A stretch of 64,000 nucleotides of DNA, from NCBI RefSeq assembly GCF_021864535.1, contig NZ_JAKJIC010000004.1, forward strand, positions 186,001 through 250,000. Direction: 5' to 3'. The notes beneath the pieces are model-generated. The model saw only the letters and a list, made by a program, of their open reading frames with translations, had not been told where the DNA came from and made no database searches. Shown here one piece after another: positions 44,455 to 54,079 of the stretch. The position numbers and the translations under genes are program-made. The DNA is from Oryzibacter oryziterrae. GTDB lineage: Bacteria > Pseudomonadota > Alphaproteobacteria > Rhizobiales > Pleomorphomonadaceae. Position 1 is the stretch's first letter. Every line of letters starts with the position of its first letter.

Positions 44455-45775
44455 GCTCGCCGCGCTGAGGGCGACGGTGGACTTCGGTTCGGACACGGCT
44501 GAAATCCTGAATGCGCGCGTGCCGATCGTGGCGCGCCTGACGCTGGTGACGCTGGCCGCCATGGTCGCGGCCGCCATTGCGCTCGCCACGCTGTTGCCGG
44601 TCGAGCGGGTGGTCAGCGCCCGCGGTCGCGTCAGCGCCGAGGCGCCGCGCATCATGGTTCAGCCGCTGGAAACCTCCATCGTCAGGGCGATCAACGTGCG
44701 GGCCGGCCAGACGGTCAAGGCCGGTGACGTGCTGGCAACGCTCGATCCGACTTTCTCGACCGCCGACGTCTCCGCCCTGAAGCGCGAAGTGGCGAGCCTG
44801 CAGGCGGAGATCGCCCGTCTGACGGCGGAAGTCGCCGGCAAGCCCTATGCGCCCACAAGCAACGACCTGTTCTCGACGCTGCAGCAGAAGATCTACAACT
44901 CGCGCGTCTCGCAGTTCCAGTCCGCCATAGCCACCTATAACGGCAAGATCGCCTCGCAACAGTCGACCATCGACAAGACCGAGCAGGAACTGGCGCTCTA
45001 TCGCCAGCGCCTCGGCATCGTCAGCGAAGTCGAGGGGATGAAGAGTGAACTGGCCGGTCGCAAGATCGTGGCGCGCACCGACCTCCTCTCGGTCACCGAC
45101 ACGCGTGTGGAAGTGCAGCGCGGCATTGCCAGCGCCGAAGGCGTTCTCGACAGCGCACGCCATGAGCTGGAGGCTCTCAATGCCCAGCTCGACAACTTCA
45201 AGCAAAAGTGGCAGTCCGATTCCATCAGCCTGCTGGTCGACCGTCAGGGCGCGCTGGACAGCGCCCGCGAGCAACTGACCAAGGCCGACAAGCGGGCCGA
45301 CCTGATCTCCATGCGCGCGCCGCAGGACGCGGTGGTGCTGCAGGTGGCCGACATCTCCATCGGCTCGGTGGTGGAATCGGCCCAGAAGATGTTCGTGCTC
45401 GTGCCCTCAGATTCGCCGCTCGAAGTGGACGCGGAGATCAGCACGCTCGACCAGGGCTTCGTGAAGGTGGGCCAGCAGGTGGAACTCAAGCTGGACGCCT
45501 GGCCTTATTCGCAGCATGGCTCGGCCTATGGCACGGTGCGCGGCATCAGCCCGGACAGCTTTGCCGTCGACCAGTCCGGCAGCGCCGGCGCCCGCTCGGT
45601 CTACATGGCCAAGATCGACATCACCTCGTCCGACCTCAAGAAAGTCCCGCACGACTTTCATCTGGTGCCCGGCATGACGCTGACCGCCGACATCGTGATC
45701 GGCGATCACACATTGTCCGAATATCTGCTCGACCGGGCGCTGCCGACCATGACGGAGGGCTTCCGCGAACCATGA
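44417..45775 (+). CDS. HlyD-family periplasmic adaptor of type I secretion
   Basis: 452 residues. One N-terminal membrane helix (about 37-60, LTLVTLAAMVAAAIALATLL) is followed by a lipoyl-like half (VVSARGRVSAEAPRIMVQPLE, VRAGQTVKAGDVLATLDPT). A long coiled-coil hairpin spans about 110-310, then comes the second lipoyl half (APQDAVVLQVADISIGSVV) and a beta-barrel. Links the inner-membrane ABC exporter to an outer-membrane TolC-type channel, which is not in the window. Begins inside the ABC gene and ends in an ATGA overlap with the Sel1-repeat gene. Confidence 0.92.
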   Translation: MTAQASMLSPTAELAALRATVDFGSDTAEILNARVPIVARLTLVTLAAMVAAAIALATLLPVERVVSARGRVSAEAPRIMVQPLETSIVRAINVRAGQTVKAGDVLATLDPTFSTADVSALKREVASLQAEIARLTAEVAGKPYAPTSNDLFSTLQQKIYNSRVSQFQSAIATYNGKIASQQSTIDKTEQELALYRQRLGIVSEVEGMKSELAGRKIVARTDLLSVTDTRVEVQRGIASAEGVLDSARHELEALNAQLDNFKQKWQSDSISLLVDRQGALDSAREQLTKADKRADLISMRAPQDAVVLQVADISIGSVVESAQKMFVLVPSDSPLEVDAEISTLDQGFVKVGQQVELKLDAWPYSQHGSAYGTVRGISPDSFAVDQSGSAGARSVYMAKIDITSSDLKKVPHDFHLVPGMTLTADIVIGDHTLSEYLLDRALPTMTEGFREP

Positions 45776-47106
45776 CCGGACTCCTGAGCGCCCTGCCTGA
45801 CGCATTGCGCCGGTCGGCAGCGGACCGGCTCCTGCGGCGCGCGCGCAAGCTCAGGGAGGCCGGCGACATGGTCGCGGCCATGGCGCTCTTCGCGGACGCC
45901 GCCGGCAAGGGATCGGCGGAGGCAGCCTTCGAGATCGGTCGTCTCTACGAGACCGGCCAGGGCGTGGTGGCGGAAGTGAGCGACGCCCGACTCTGGTATC
46001 GCCGCGCGGCCGACGGCGGGCACGCCGAGGCCATGGCCCGTCTGGCCCCGCTGCTGCTCCTTGAATCCACGCCGCAGATGCGCAGCCGGCAGAAGCTCTC
46101 CACCCTGTTTCCCAATGCCGTCGATCTCAAGGCTGAGCCGGAAGCGGCGCGCGCCTATGCCATCGGTGCGGCCGAGGCCGGGGTCGAGGACGGTCTGGCG
46201 CTGGCCGGCTATTTCCACGCTGCCGGTATCGGCGGTCCCGTCGATCATGCGGCAGCCGAGCGCTACTATCGCCCCGCCGCCGACCGCGGCCACGTGGAAG
46301 CCTGCCTCGGCATGGGCACGCTGCTGGCGGGCGGACACCTCGGGGAGGCCGATTTTGTCGGCGCCCGCCGCTATTACGAGACGGCCGCCAAGGCCGGCAA
46401 TCTGACGGCGAAATATTACCTCGGCCTGCAGGCCGTCCAAGGCCTGGGCGGTGTGGTGGACGATCGGCGCGCCTTCGACCTTTTCGCCGAAGCCGCCCAT
46501 GGCGGCAATGTGCTTGCCATGCGGCAGCTGGGCCTGATGTATCTCACCGGCCGCGCGCCGGTGCCCGACACCGTCTCCGGTGCCGACTGGCTGCGCAAGG
46601 CCGCGCAAAAGGGCGATCGTCCCTCCTGCCGGGAGCTCGCGCGTCGCTATCGCCTCGGTGACGGCGTGCAGCGGGATCCGACCCGCGCCATGCTCTGGCT
46701 CGAAAGGGCCGCAACCGCCGGCGACCGGGACGCCCAGTTCGAACTCGGCGCTGCCTATGCCGCCGGTGGCGACGTGGCGCAGGACTTCGCTCTCGCCGCC
46801 CGCTGGTCGGAACTTGCGGCGCGCAACGGCCACAGCATCGCCAAGGTCAATCTCGGCCGCCTGCGCATGCGGGGCCTGGGCAGCAGCCGCGACCCCGGCG
46901 ACGCCCTGCAATGGCTGAACGCGGCTCTGGCCGACGGCGAGACCGCCGCCCTGGCCGCCCTCGGCGAACTCTACGCCTTCTGGCAGTCGCCGCCCGATCA
47001 CGCGGCGGCGCGTCAGGTTCTGGGCCGGGGCGCCGCCCTCAACGATGCGCGCTGTCGTGAAATCCTGGCCGAACTCGACCGTGTCGAGGCGGCCAGCAAG
47101 CAATAA
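45772..47106 (+). CDS. Sel1-repeat (SLR) protein
   Basis: 444 residues made of about nine Sel1-like repeats of roughly 36 residues, for example [15 protein letters not shown] followed by [17 protein letters not shown], and [15 protein letters not shown] followed by [15 protein letters not shown]. No signal peptide or membrane segment. Such helical solenoids mediate protein contacts. Being coupled (ATGA) to hlyD and followed by the UDP-xylose enzyme, it may hold the secretion or glycosylation machinery together; this is inference from position. Confidence 0.85.
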   Translation: MTGLLSALPDALRRSAADRLLRRARKLREAGDMVAAMALFADAAGKGSAEAAFEIGRLYETGQGVVAEVSDARLWYRRAADGGHAEAMARLAPLLLLESTPQMRSRQKLSTLFPNAVDLKAEPEAARAYAIGAAEAGVEDGLALAGYFHAAGIGGPVDHAAAERYYRPAADRGHVEACLGMGTLLAGGHLGEADFVGARRYYETAAKAGNLTAKYYLGLQAVQGLGGVVDDRRAFDLFAEAAHGGNVLAMRQLGLMYLTGRAPVPDTVSGADWLRKAAQKGDRPSCRELARRYRLGDGVQRDPTRAMLWLERAATAGDRDAQFELGAAYAAGGDVAQDFALAARWSELAARNGHSIAKVNLGRLRMRGLGSSRDPGDALQWLNAALADGETAALAALGELYAFWQSPPDHAAARQVLGRGAALNDARCREILAELDRVEAASKQ

Positions 47107-47128
47107 GACACTTATCGGGAGATCATCC

Positions 47129-48100
<972 letters not shown>

Positions 48101-48113
48101 ACCACCTGGACGA

Positions 48114-49016
48114 TCACGGCTCCCGCAGGGCTTCCATCGCCATGACGGCGGCGGAGGCCCGGTTCTCGACGCCGAGCTTCACGTAGATCTGTTCCAGATG
48201 CTTGTTCACCGTGCGCGGGCTGAGGTCGAGGATGTCGCCGATATCCTTGTTGGCCTTGCCGTGCCCGATCCAGACCAGCACCTCGGCCTCCCGCTGGGTC
48301 AGGCCGAAGCGCAGTTTCAGGATCTCCTCGGGCGTGTCGGAGGCGGCGCGCGTCAGGCGGAACAGCAGTTCCTCCGCTCCGGCCGAGCCGAGATAGGCAA
48401 GCTTCAGCCCCTGCAGGCCGGCAGCGGCCAGATCGAGCGAGGCCGGCGTGACGGTAGTGGTGGCGCCGGCGATCAGATGCGACAGCGCCGGCGAGATCTC
48501 GACCATCGGTTGGCCGCCGGTCTCCTCGATGAGGCGCGTTGCCTGCGGCGTCAGCCAGCGCAAGGCGCCGTCGCGGCCGAAGGCGATGAGATGCCGGCCG
48601 GCGGCATCCAGCGCGATGCGGGCGCTGAGGCTGGCGCGGGCGTTGGCGAGGTGGACGCGGATGCGGGCACGCAACTCGTCGAGATTGATCGGCTTGGTGA
48701 GATAATCGACGCCGCCCGATTCCAGCCCCTTCACCACATGTTCGGTGTCCGAAAGGCCGGTCATGAAGATCACCGGCACGTGTGCCGCCGGACCGCCGGC
48801 CTTGAGGCGCCGGCAGGTTTCAAAGCCGTCAAGCCCGGGCATGACCGCGTCCATCAGGATCACGTCGGGCACCGCCCGCTCGACGATGGCGAGCGCAGCC
48901 GCGCCCGACGTGGCGACCAGCGCGGTGATGCCCGCCGCCTCCAGCGCTTCGGTGAGAAAGCCGAGAGCTTCAGGGCTGTCGTCGACGATCAGGACAACGT
49001 CGCGTGGCTGGGTCAT
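48114..49016 (-). CDS. Response regulator, REC plus LuxR-type HTH
   Basis: 300 residues. Receiver domain with VLIVDDSPEAL, phosphoacceptor D56 in DVILMDAVMPGLDG, and VDYLTKPIN. A middle linker of about 100 residues looks like a degenerate PAS-type segment (RHLIAFGRDGALRWLTPQA). The C-terminal LuxR HTH reads LTQREAEVLVWIGHGKANK followed by LSPRTVNKHLEQIYVKLG. It overlaps the hybrid kinase gene by 4 nt (ATGA), so the two form a cognate pair, most likely acting on the divergent urt operon. Convergent with the UDP-xylose gene, 13 bp apart. Confidence 0.92.
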   Translation of the reverse strand: MTQPRDVVLIVDDSPEALGFLTEALEAAGITALVATSGAAALAIVERAVPDVILMDAVMPGLDGFETCRRLKAGGPAAHVPVIFMTGLSDTEHVVKGLESGGVDYLTKPINLDELRARIRVHLANARASLSARIALDAAGRHLIAFGRDGALRWLTPQATRLIEETGGQPMVEISPALSHLIAGATTTVTPASLDLAAAGLQGLKLAYLGSAGAEELLFRLTRAASDTPEEILKLRFGLTQREAEVLVWIGHGKANKDIGDILDLSPRTVNKHLEQIYVKLGVENRASAAVMAMEALREP

Positions 49017-52000
49017 GGCTCGCTCATCTCCGTCAGCAGGGCGGCATAGCCGGCGAAATCAAAGGCGCGGACGTGTTCGCGCAGGCGATCGACGAGCGGC
49101 TGGTTGTCCGGATCGTCGGCGAGGGCGGCGAGCTTGGCCTCGATGCCGCGCACATGGCCGATGGCGCCGAGCGACAACAGTTCGGCCACGTGAGCGGCGC
49201 CGGGACTGCGGACGGGCGCCGCCCCATCGCTCGCCGATGCATCGTCGGCGCTGTCGTCTTCATCGAAGAAGTCGATCTTGAGGTGGCTGCCGATCTTGTC
49301 GATGAGATCGACGACGGCGAAGGGCTTGGCGAGGAGATCGTCATGGCCGAGGTCGGACGAGGGCATGGCACCGTCGCCGATATTGGCCGAGAGCATGATG
49401 ATCGGCTGCGTGAGCCCGCGCGCCCTGAGGGCGCTCACCAGTTCCCAGCCGTTCATGCCGGGCATGGAAATGTCGACAAAGAAGAGGTCGGGGGTGGCTG
49501 TGTCCAGGCGGTCGAGGCAGTCGGCGCCATCCGTCGCGGTCAGCACGGTGAAGTCCAGAGGCCGCAAGAGCTCGATCATCAGCTCGCGGTGGTCGGTATT
49601 GTCGTCGACGACGAGGATGGTCTTGCGCGCGCCCCGGTAGCCGGCGATGCGACGCTCGGCGGCCAGCGCACTGGCCCCTTCCACCGCACCGAGCATCAGG
49701 CGGACGCGGAAGGTGGAACCGGCGCCGGGCGCCGACTGCATGGTGAGTTCGCCGCCCATGGTCTCCGACAGGAGACGCGTGATGGTGAGGCCGAGCCCCA
49801 GACCGGGCACCGCCTGCGTCTGCCGGCCGCGTTCGAAGGGCTGGAAGATGGTCTCGTGATCCTCCGCGGCGATGCCGGGGCCGGTGTCGCGCACGGTGAA
49901 GGTGGCGACCTGGCTGCGATAGTCGACGGCAAGCGTCACCGAACCCTGACCGGTGAACTTGATGGCGTTGGACAGGAGATTGACCAGGATCTGCCGGAGC
50001 CGCTTCTCGTCGGTGCGGACCACCTGCGGCAGGTTGGCGCTGCGGGTGTGATGAAAGTCGAGGCCCTTGGCCTGCGCCTGCAGGCGGAACATGCCGACGA
50101 TCTGGTCGAGAAAGTCGTGCAGCCGCACGGCGCTCATGCGGACCTGCAGCCGCCCCGCCTCGATCTTGGAAATGTCGAGAAGGCCGTCGATCAGGCCGCT
50201 GAGATGTTCGGCGGAGCGGCGGATCACCTGCACGCTGCGCTGCCGTTCCGGCGCGATGGCCTGATCGCGCTCGAGGATCTGCGCATAGCCGAGCACGGCG
50301 TTGAGCGGAGTCCTGAGTTCGTGGCTGAGACCCACCACATAACGGCTCTTGGCCAGATTGGCCGCTTCCGCCTTCTCCTTGGCCTTCTGAAGGGCGGCGT
50401 CGGTCTTGCGGTGGGCGGAGATCTCCTGCAGCAGCAGCGAGGTTTGCCGCGCGCTCTCCTCTTCAGCGACGCGGCGCGAATCGCGCGCCAGCGTGAAGAA
50501 CCATACGACGATGCCGATCATCACCATGAAGATGAAGAACAGCACCGCCAATACGCGCGCCAGCGTCACCGCGTCGGTGCCACTGGCAACACTCGCCTGC
50601 CGGTAGACGAACAGCATGATCAGGCCGACACATGCCGACCAGAAGGCGAGGTCGAGGCAGTAGCGGCCGACGCGCGAGGTGACGACGGCGAGCAGACGCG
50701 ACGGCAGCAGCTTCTCGGCGGCAAAGCCGATCTGCCGATCGAGCCGGGCGTGCGGCTTGCAGGTGTCGTGACAGCGGGCGTCGAGCGAGCAGCAAAGCGA
50801 GCAGATCGGTGCCGCGTAGGCCGGGCAATAGGACATGTCCTCCGGCTCGAAGTCGTGCTGGCAGACCGAACAGGTCAGCGATGGCTTGAGGCGCCAGGAC
50901 GCGCGGGCCTTGCGGGCGAGATAGTAGCGCCCCCCCGTGCCCCAGGCGATCAGCGGCGCGAAGACAAAGGCCGCCGCAAGCGCCATGAAGGGCGCAAAGG
51001 CCTGGGGAATAGCGCCGATCACCCCGAAATGGGCGATGATGCCGAGCGCTGACGCCGCCGCCATGGCGCCAACCCCCACCGGGTTGACGTCATACAGATG
51101 CGCCCGCTTGAACTCGATCCCCGGCGGCGAGAAGCCGAGCGGCTTGTTGATCAGAAGATCGGCCGAGATGGTCGCCACCCAGGACACGGCGACGATGGCG
51201 AAGACCCCGAGCGTCTGCTCAAGCGCCCGGTAGATGCCAAGCTCCATCAGCAGCAGCGCAATGGCGACGTTGAAGATCAGCCAGACCACGCGGCCGGGAT
51301 GGCTGTGCGTGAGGCGGGAAAAGAAGTTCGACCAAGCGAGCGACCCGGCATAGGCATTCATCACGTTGATCTTGAGCTGCGAGATCACCACGAAGGCGGC
51401 GGTCAGCAGATAGGCCATTTCGCGCGTCGGCAGCACATAGCCGAAGGCGATGCCATACATCTGCGCCGGCTCGGCGGCATGCTCGTGCGGCACCCCGGCA
51501 TTGAGCGCCAGCACGGCGAGGAAGGAGCCGGCCACCATCTTCGGCGCGCCGAGCACCACCCAGCCAGGTCCGGCCAGGAACACCGCCATCAGCCAGCTGC
51601 GCCGCCGCGACGCCTTGCGCTCCGGCAGGAAGCGCAGGAAGTCCACCTGTTCGCCGATCTGGGGGATCAGCGCCAGGATTACCGCCGCCGCGGCACCGAA
51701 ATGCAGGAGGTTGAAGCCCGTATCCCCCGGGCTCGACGCGGCGAACTGCTCCTGCCCGACAAAGTGAAACCAGGACTCGAACGTGCCCCAGTCGGCAAAG
51801 GCGATGAAGACGAAGGGCAGGATGTTCAGCACGATCCAGAAGGGCTGGGTCAACAGCTGGAACCGGCTGATCCAGGTGACGCCATGGGTCACCAGCGGGA
51901 TGACCACCACGGTGGACACCACATAGCTCAGCCACAGGGGAATGCCGAGCGCCAGTTCCAGCGCCGTCGACATGATCGACGCCTCGATGGCGAACAGGAT

Positions 52001-52387
52001 GAAGGTGAAGCTGGCATAGACGAGCGACGTGATCGTGGAGCCGATGTAGCCGAAGCCTGCGCCTCGGGTCAGCAGGTCGATGTCGACGCCATGGCGTGAA
52101 GCGTAGCGCGCGATCGGCCAGCCGGTCACCAGCATGATGACGCAGACCACCGCAATGGCCGCGAGCGCGTTCGGCGTGCCGTAGGACAGCGTGATGGCGC
52201 CGCCGATCGCCTCCAGTGCCAGGAAGGAAATGGCGCCGATGGCCGTCTGGGCGATGCGGTCGGTGCTCCACTTGCGCGCCGACTTGGCCGTGAAGCGCAG
52301 CGCATAGTCCTCAAGCGTCTGGTTGGCCACCCATCGATTATAGTCGCGGCGAACCGGAAGGATGCGTTGGCGGGCCGTTGCGGGCAT
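49013..52387 (-). CDS. Hybrid histidine kinase with NCS1-type permease sensor domain
   Basis: 1124 residues. Residues about 20-490 form a twelve-helix transporter like the nucleobase:cation symporter-1 family. At 504-546 a cysteine-rich cluster follows (CSVCQHDF, YCPAY, CSLCCSLDARCHDTC), which may bind metal. Two more membrane helices (about 580-640) lead to a coiled coil, a HisKA domain with SHELRTPLNAVLGYAQ (about 687) and HATPase with NLLSNAIKFTG, DTGPGIA and GLGLGLTI. A receiver domain (VVDDNTDHREL, phosphoacceptor near 969 in FVDISMPGMNG) ends the conserved part; about 80 further residues have no clear domain. Transporter-fused kinases of this kind are found beside urt genes, so urea or a nucleobase breakdown product is the likely ligand. 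Confidence 0.9.
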   Translation of the reverse strand: MPATARQRILPVRRDYNRWVANQTLEDYALRFTAKSARKWSTDRIAQTAIGAISFLALEAIGGAITLSYGTPNALAAIAVVCVIMLVTGWPIARYASRHGVDIDLLTRGAGFGYIGSTITSLVYASFTFILFAIEASIMSTALELALGIPLWLSYVVSTVVVIPLVTHGVTWISRFQLLTQPFWIVLNILPFVFIAFADWGTFESWFHFVGQEQFAASSPGDTGFNLLHFGAAAAVILALIPQIGEQVDFLRFLPERKASRRRSWLMAVFLAGPGWVVLGAPKMVAGSFLAVLALNAGVPHEHAAEPAQMYGIAFGYVLPTREMAYLLTAAFVVISQLKINVMNAYAGSLAWSNFFSRLTHSHPGRVVWLIFNVAIALLLMELGIYRALEQTLGVFAIVAVSWVATISADLLINKPLGFSPPGIEFKRAHLYDVNPVGVGAMAAASALGIIAHFGVIGAIPQAFAPFMALAAAFVFAPLIAWGTGGRYYLARKARASWRLKPSLTCSVCQHDFEPEDMSYCPAYAAPICSLCCSLDARCHDTCKPHARLDRQIGFAAEKLLPSRLLAVVTSRVGRYCLDLAFWSACVGLIMLFVYRQASVASGTDAVTLARVLAVLFFIFMVMIGIVVWFFTLARDSRRVAEEESARQTSLLLQEISAHRKTDAALQKAKEKAEAANLAKSRYVVGLSHELRTPLNAVLGYAQILERDQAIAPERQRSVQVIRRSAEHLSGLIDGLLDISKIEAGRLQVRMSAVRLHDFLDQIVGMFRLQAQAKGLDFHHTRSANLPQVVRTDEKRLRQILVNLLSNAIKFTGQGSVTLAVDYRSQVATFTVRDTGPGIAAEDHETIFQPFERGRQTQAVPGLGLGLTITRLLSETMGGELTMQSAPGAGSTFRVRLMLGAVEGASALAAERRIAGYRGARKTILVVDDNTDHRELMIELLRPLDFTVLTATDGADCLDRLDTATPDLFFVDISMPGMNGWELVSALRARGLTQPIIMLSANIGDGAMPSSDLGHDDLLAKPFAVVDLIDKIGSHLKIDFFDEDDSADDASASDGAAPVRSPGAAHVAELLSLGAIGHVRGIEAKLAALADDPDNQPLVDRLREHVRAFDFAGYAALLTEMSEP

Positions 52388-52674
52388 GGATGTCGGACCG
52401 TGCCTTCATTTTGCGCGGCCTGCTCAGGAACGCGCCAATTTTCGGGATCGCCAGGCGCGCGCCGAGAGGAAATTGCGGCAAGACCATGACGGATGGATTG
52501 GTTGGCCTCTGAGTGTGCACGGTTCATGCCGCTTTCCTCGCCAGCGACTGAAGGGCGCACCGGCCGTTACGTCAATCGACGTATAGGCGATTTTCCCCCC
52601 TCGAAAGACAGTCGCGCCAAGGCGTCGCCGGGGATTTTGTACGGCGCGTCTCCAACCAAAATGGGGAACTCAAC
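52388..52674. promoter_or_regulatory. Divergent promoter region between the sensor kinase and urtA
   Basis: 287 bp that must hold promoters for both units. It contains a small dyad ACGTC-AATC-GACGT (52569-52582) about 90 bp upstream of urtA. I looked for a sigma-54 -24/-12 element (GG-N10-GC in a TGGC..TTGC context), expected for nitrogen control, and found no convincing one. No gene seen. Confidence 0.45.
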
Positions 52675-53964
52675 ATGTCCATGACTTTCACGCGCAGGAC
52701 TTTCGGCTTGCTCGCCTTCGCTGGCGCCCTCTCCGCCTCGACCATGCTGGCCCACGCAGAAGACACCATCAAGGTCGGCGTGCTTCACTCGCTGTCCGGC
52801 ACCATGGCCATCTCGGAAACCACGCTGAAGGACACTGTGCTGTTCCTCATCGACGAGCAGAACAAGAAGGGCGGCGTGCTCGGCAAGAAGCTCGAGGCCG
52901 TCGTGGTCGATCCCGCCTCCAACTGGCCGCTGTTCGCCGAAAAGGCCCGCGAGCTGATCTCCAAGGACAAGGTGTCGGTGGTGTTCGGCTGCTGGACCTC
53001 GGTGTCGCGCAAGTCCGTGCTGCCGGTGTTCAAGGAACTCAACTCCATCCTCTTCTATCCTGTGCAGTATGAGGGCGAAGAGTCCGAGCGCAACGTGTTC
53101 TACACCGGCGCCGCCCCCAACCAGCAGGCCATCCCCGCCGTCGACTATCTGATGAAGGAAGAAGGCGTGAAGCGCTGGGTGCTCGAAGGCACCGACTATG
53201 TCTACCCGCGCACCACCAACAAGATCCTCGAAGCCTATCTGAAGGCCAAGGGCGTGCCGGCCGAAGACATCATCGTCAACTACACGCCGTTCGGCTTCGC
53301 CGACTGGCAGACGGAAGTCTCCAAGATCAAGGCCTTCGGCGCCGAGGGCAAGAAGACCGCCGTGGTCTCCACCATCAACGGCGACGCCAACGTGCCCTTC
53401 TACAAGGAACTCGGCAACCAGGGCATCAAGGCCGAGGACATCCCGGTCGTCGCCTTCTCGGTCGGTGAAGAAGAACTCGCCGGCATGGACACCAAGCCGC
53501 TGGTCGGCCATCTCGCCGCCTGGAACTATTTCGAGAGCGTCGACACGCCCGAGAATGCCGAGTTCATCGACGCCTGGCACAAGTATATCGGCAACGACAA
53601 GCGCACCACCAACGACCCGATGGAAGCCACCTACATCGGCTTCAATGCCTGGGTGAAGGCGGTCGAGGCGGCTGGCACCACCGACACCGATCCGGTGATT
53701 GACGCCCTGCCGGGCACCACCGTGCCGAACCTCTCGGGCGGTTACGCCACCATCATGCCGAACCACCACATCACCAAGCCGGTGCTGATCGGCGAGATCC
53801 AGGACGACGGCCAGTTCGACATCGTCAGCCAGACCGCCCCTGTGGTCGGCGACGAATGGTCCGACTATCTCGAAGGCTCCAAGGACCTGATCTCGGATTG
53901 GCGCAAGCCGATGAACTGCGGCAACTTCAACGTTGTCACCGGCAAGTGCGGTGGCGCCGGCTGA
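52675..53964 (+). CDS. urtA: Urea ABC transporter, substrate-binding protein
   Basis: 429 residues, periplasmic. N-terminal signal with twin-arginine-like RRTFGLLAFAGALSAS and probable cleavage after AHA. Mature part begins DTIKVGVLHSLSGTMAISE, typical of UrtA, followed by VVFGCWTSVSRKSVLPVF and FYPVQYEGEESERNVFYTGA, which are UrtA-specific within the Leu/Ile/Val-binding family. Binds urea or short amides and hands them to UrtBC. First gene of urtABCDE. A hairpin lies between it and urtB, as often seen where the binding protein is made in excess. Confidence 0.95.
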   Translation: MSMTFTRRTFGLLAFAGALSASTMLAHAEDTIKVGVLHSLSGTMAISETTLKDTVLFLIDEQNKKGGVLGKKLEAVVVDPASNWPLFAEKARELISKDKVSVVFGCWTSVSRKSVLPVFKELNSILFYPVQYEGEESERNVFYTGAAPNQQAIPAVDYLMKEEGVKRWVLEGTDYVYPRTTNKILEAYLKAKGVPAEDIIVNYTPFGFADWQTEVSKIKAFGAEGKKTAVVSTINGDANVPFYKELGNQGIKAEDIPVVAFSVGEEELAGMDTKPLVGHLAAWNYFESVDTPENAEFIDAWHKYIGNDKRTTNDPMEATYIGFNAWVKAVEAAGTTDTDPVIDALPGTTVPNLSGGYATIMPNHHITKPVLIGEIQDDGQFDIVSQTAPVVGDEWSDYLEGSKDLISDWRKPMNCGNFNVVTGKCGGAG

Positions 53965-54023
53965 TCTGCCGATGGCGCGGGGACCGGCGTTCTTCGGTCC
54001 CTGCTGCTGCGAAAGAGAGACGG

Positions 54024-54045
54024 GAGGCGCGGCTCGCCGCGCCTC
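54024..54045 (+). terminator. Hairpin between urtA and urtB
   Basis: GAGGCGCGG, CTCG loop and CCGCGCCTC form a perfect 9-bp GC-rich stem in the 115-bp gap between urtA and urtB. It is followed by TCCTTCGGG with no U-run, so partial termination or 3'-end protection of the urtA mRNA is more likely than full termination. Confidence 0.55.
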
Positions 54046-54079
54046 TCCTTCGGGCTCAAGTTCTGGATCGGGGCTCCCC

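Noticed and set aside
49004-51052. 682-codon plus-strand frame opposite the hybrid kinase
   Set aside because: Shadow; the minus strand holds intact HisKA, HATPase and receiver motifs.
52388-52674. Sigma-54 promoter for urtABCDE
   Set aside because: Expected from nitrogen control, but no GG-N10-GC element in the right context was found.
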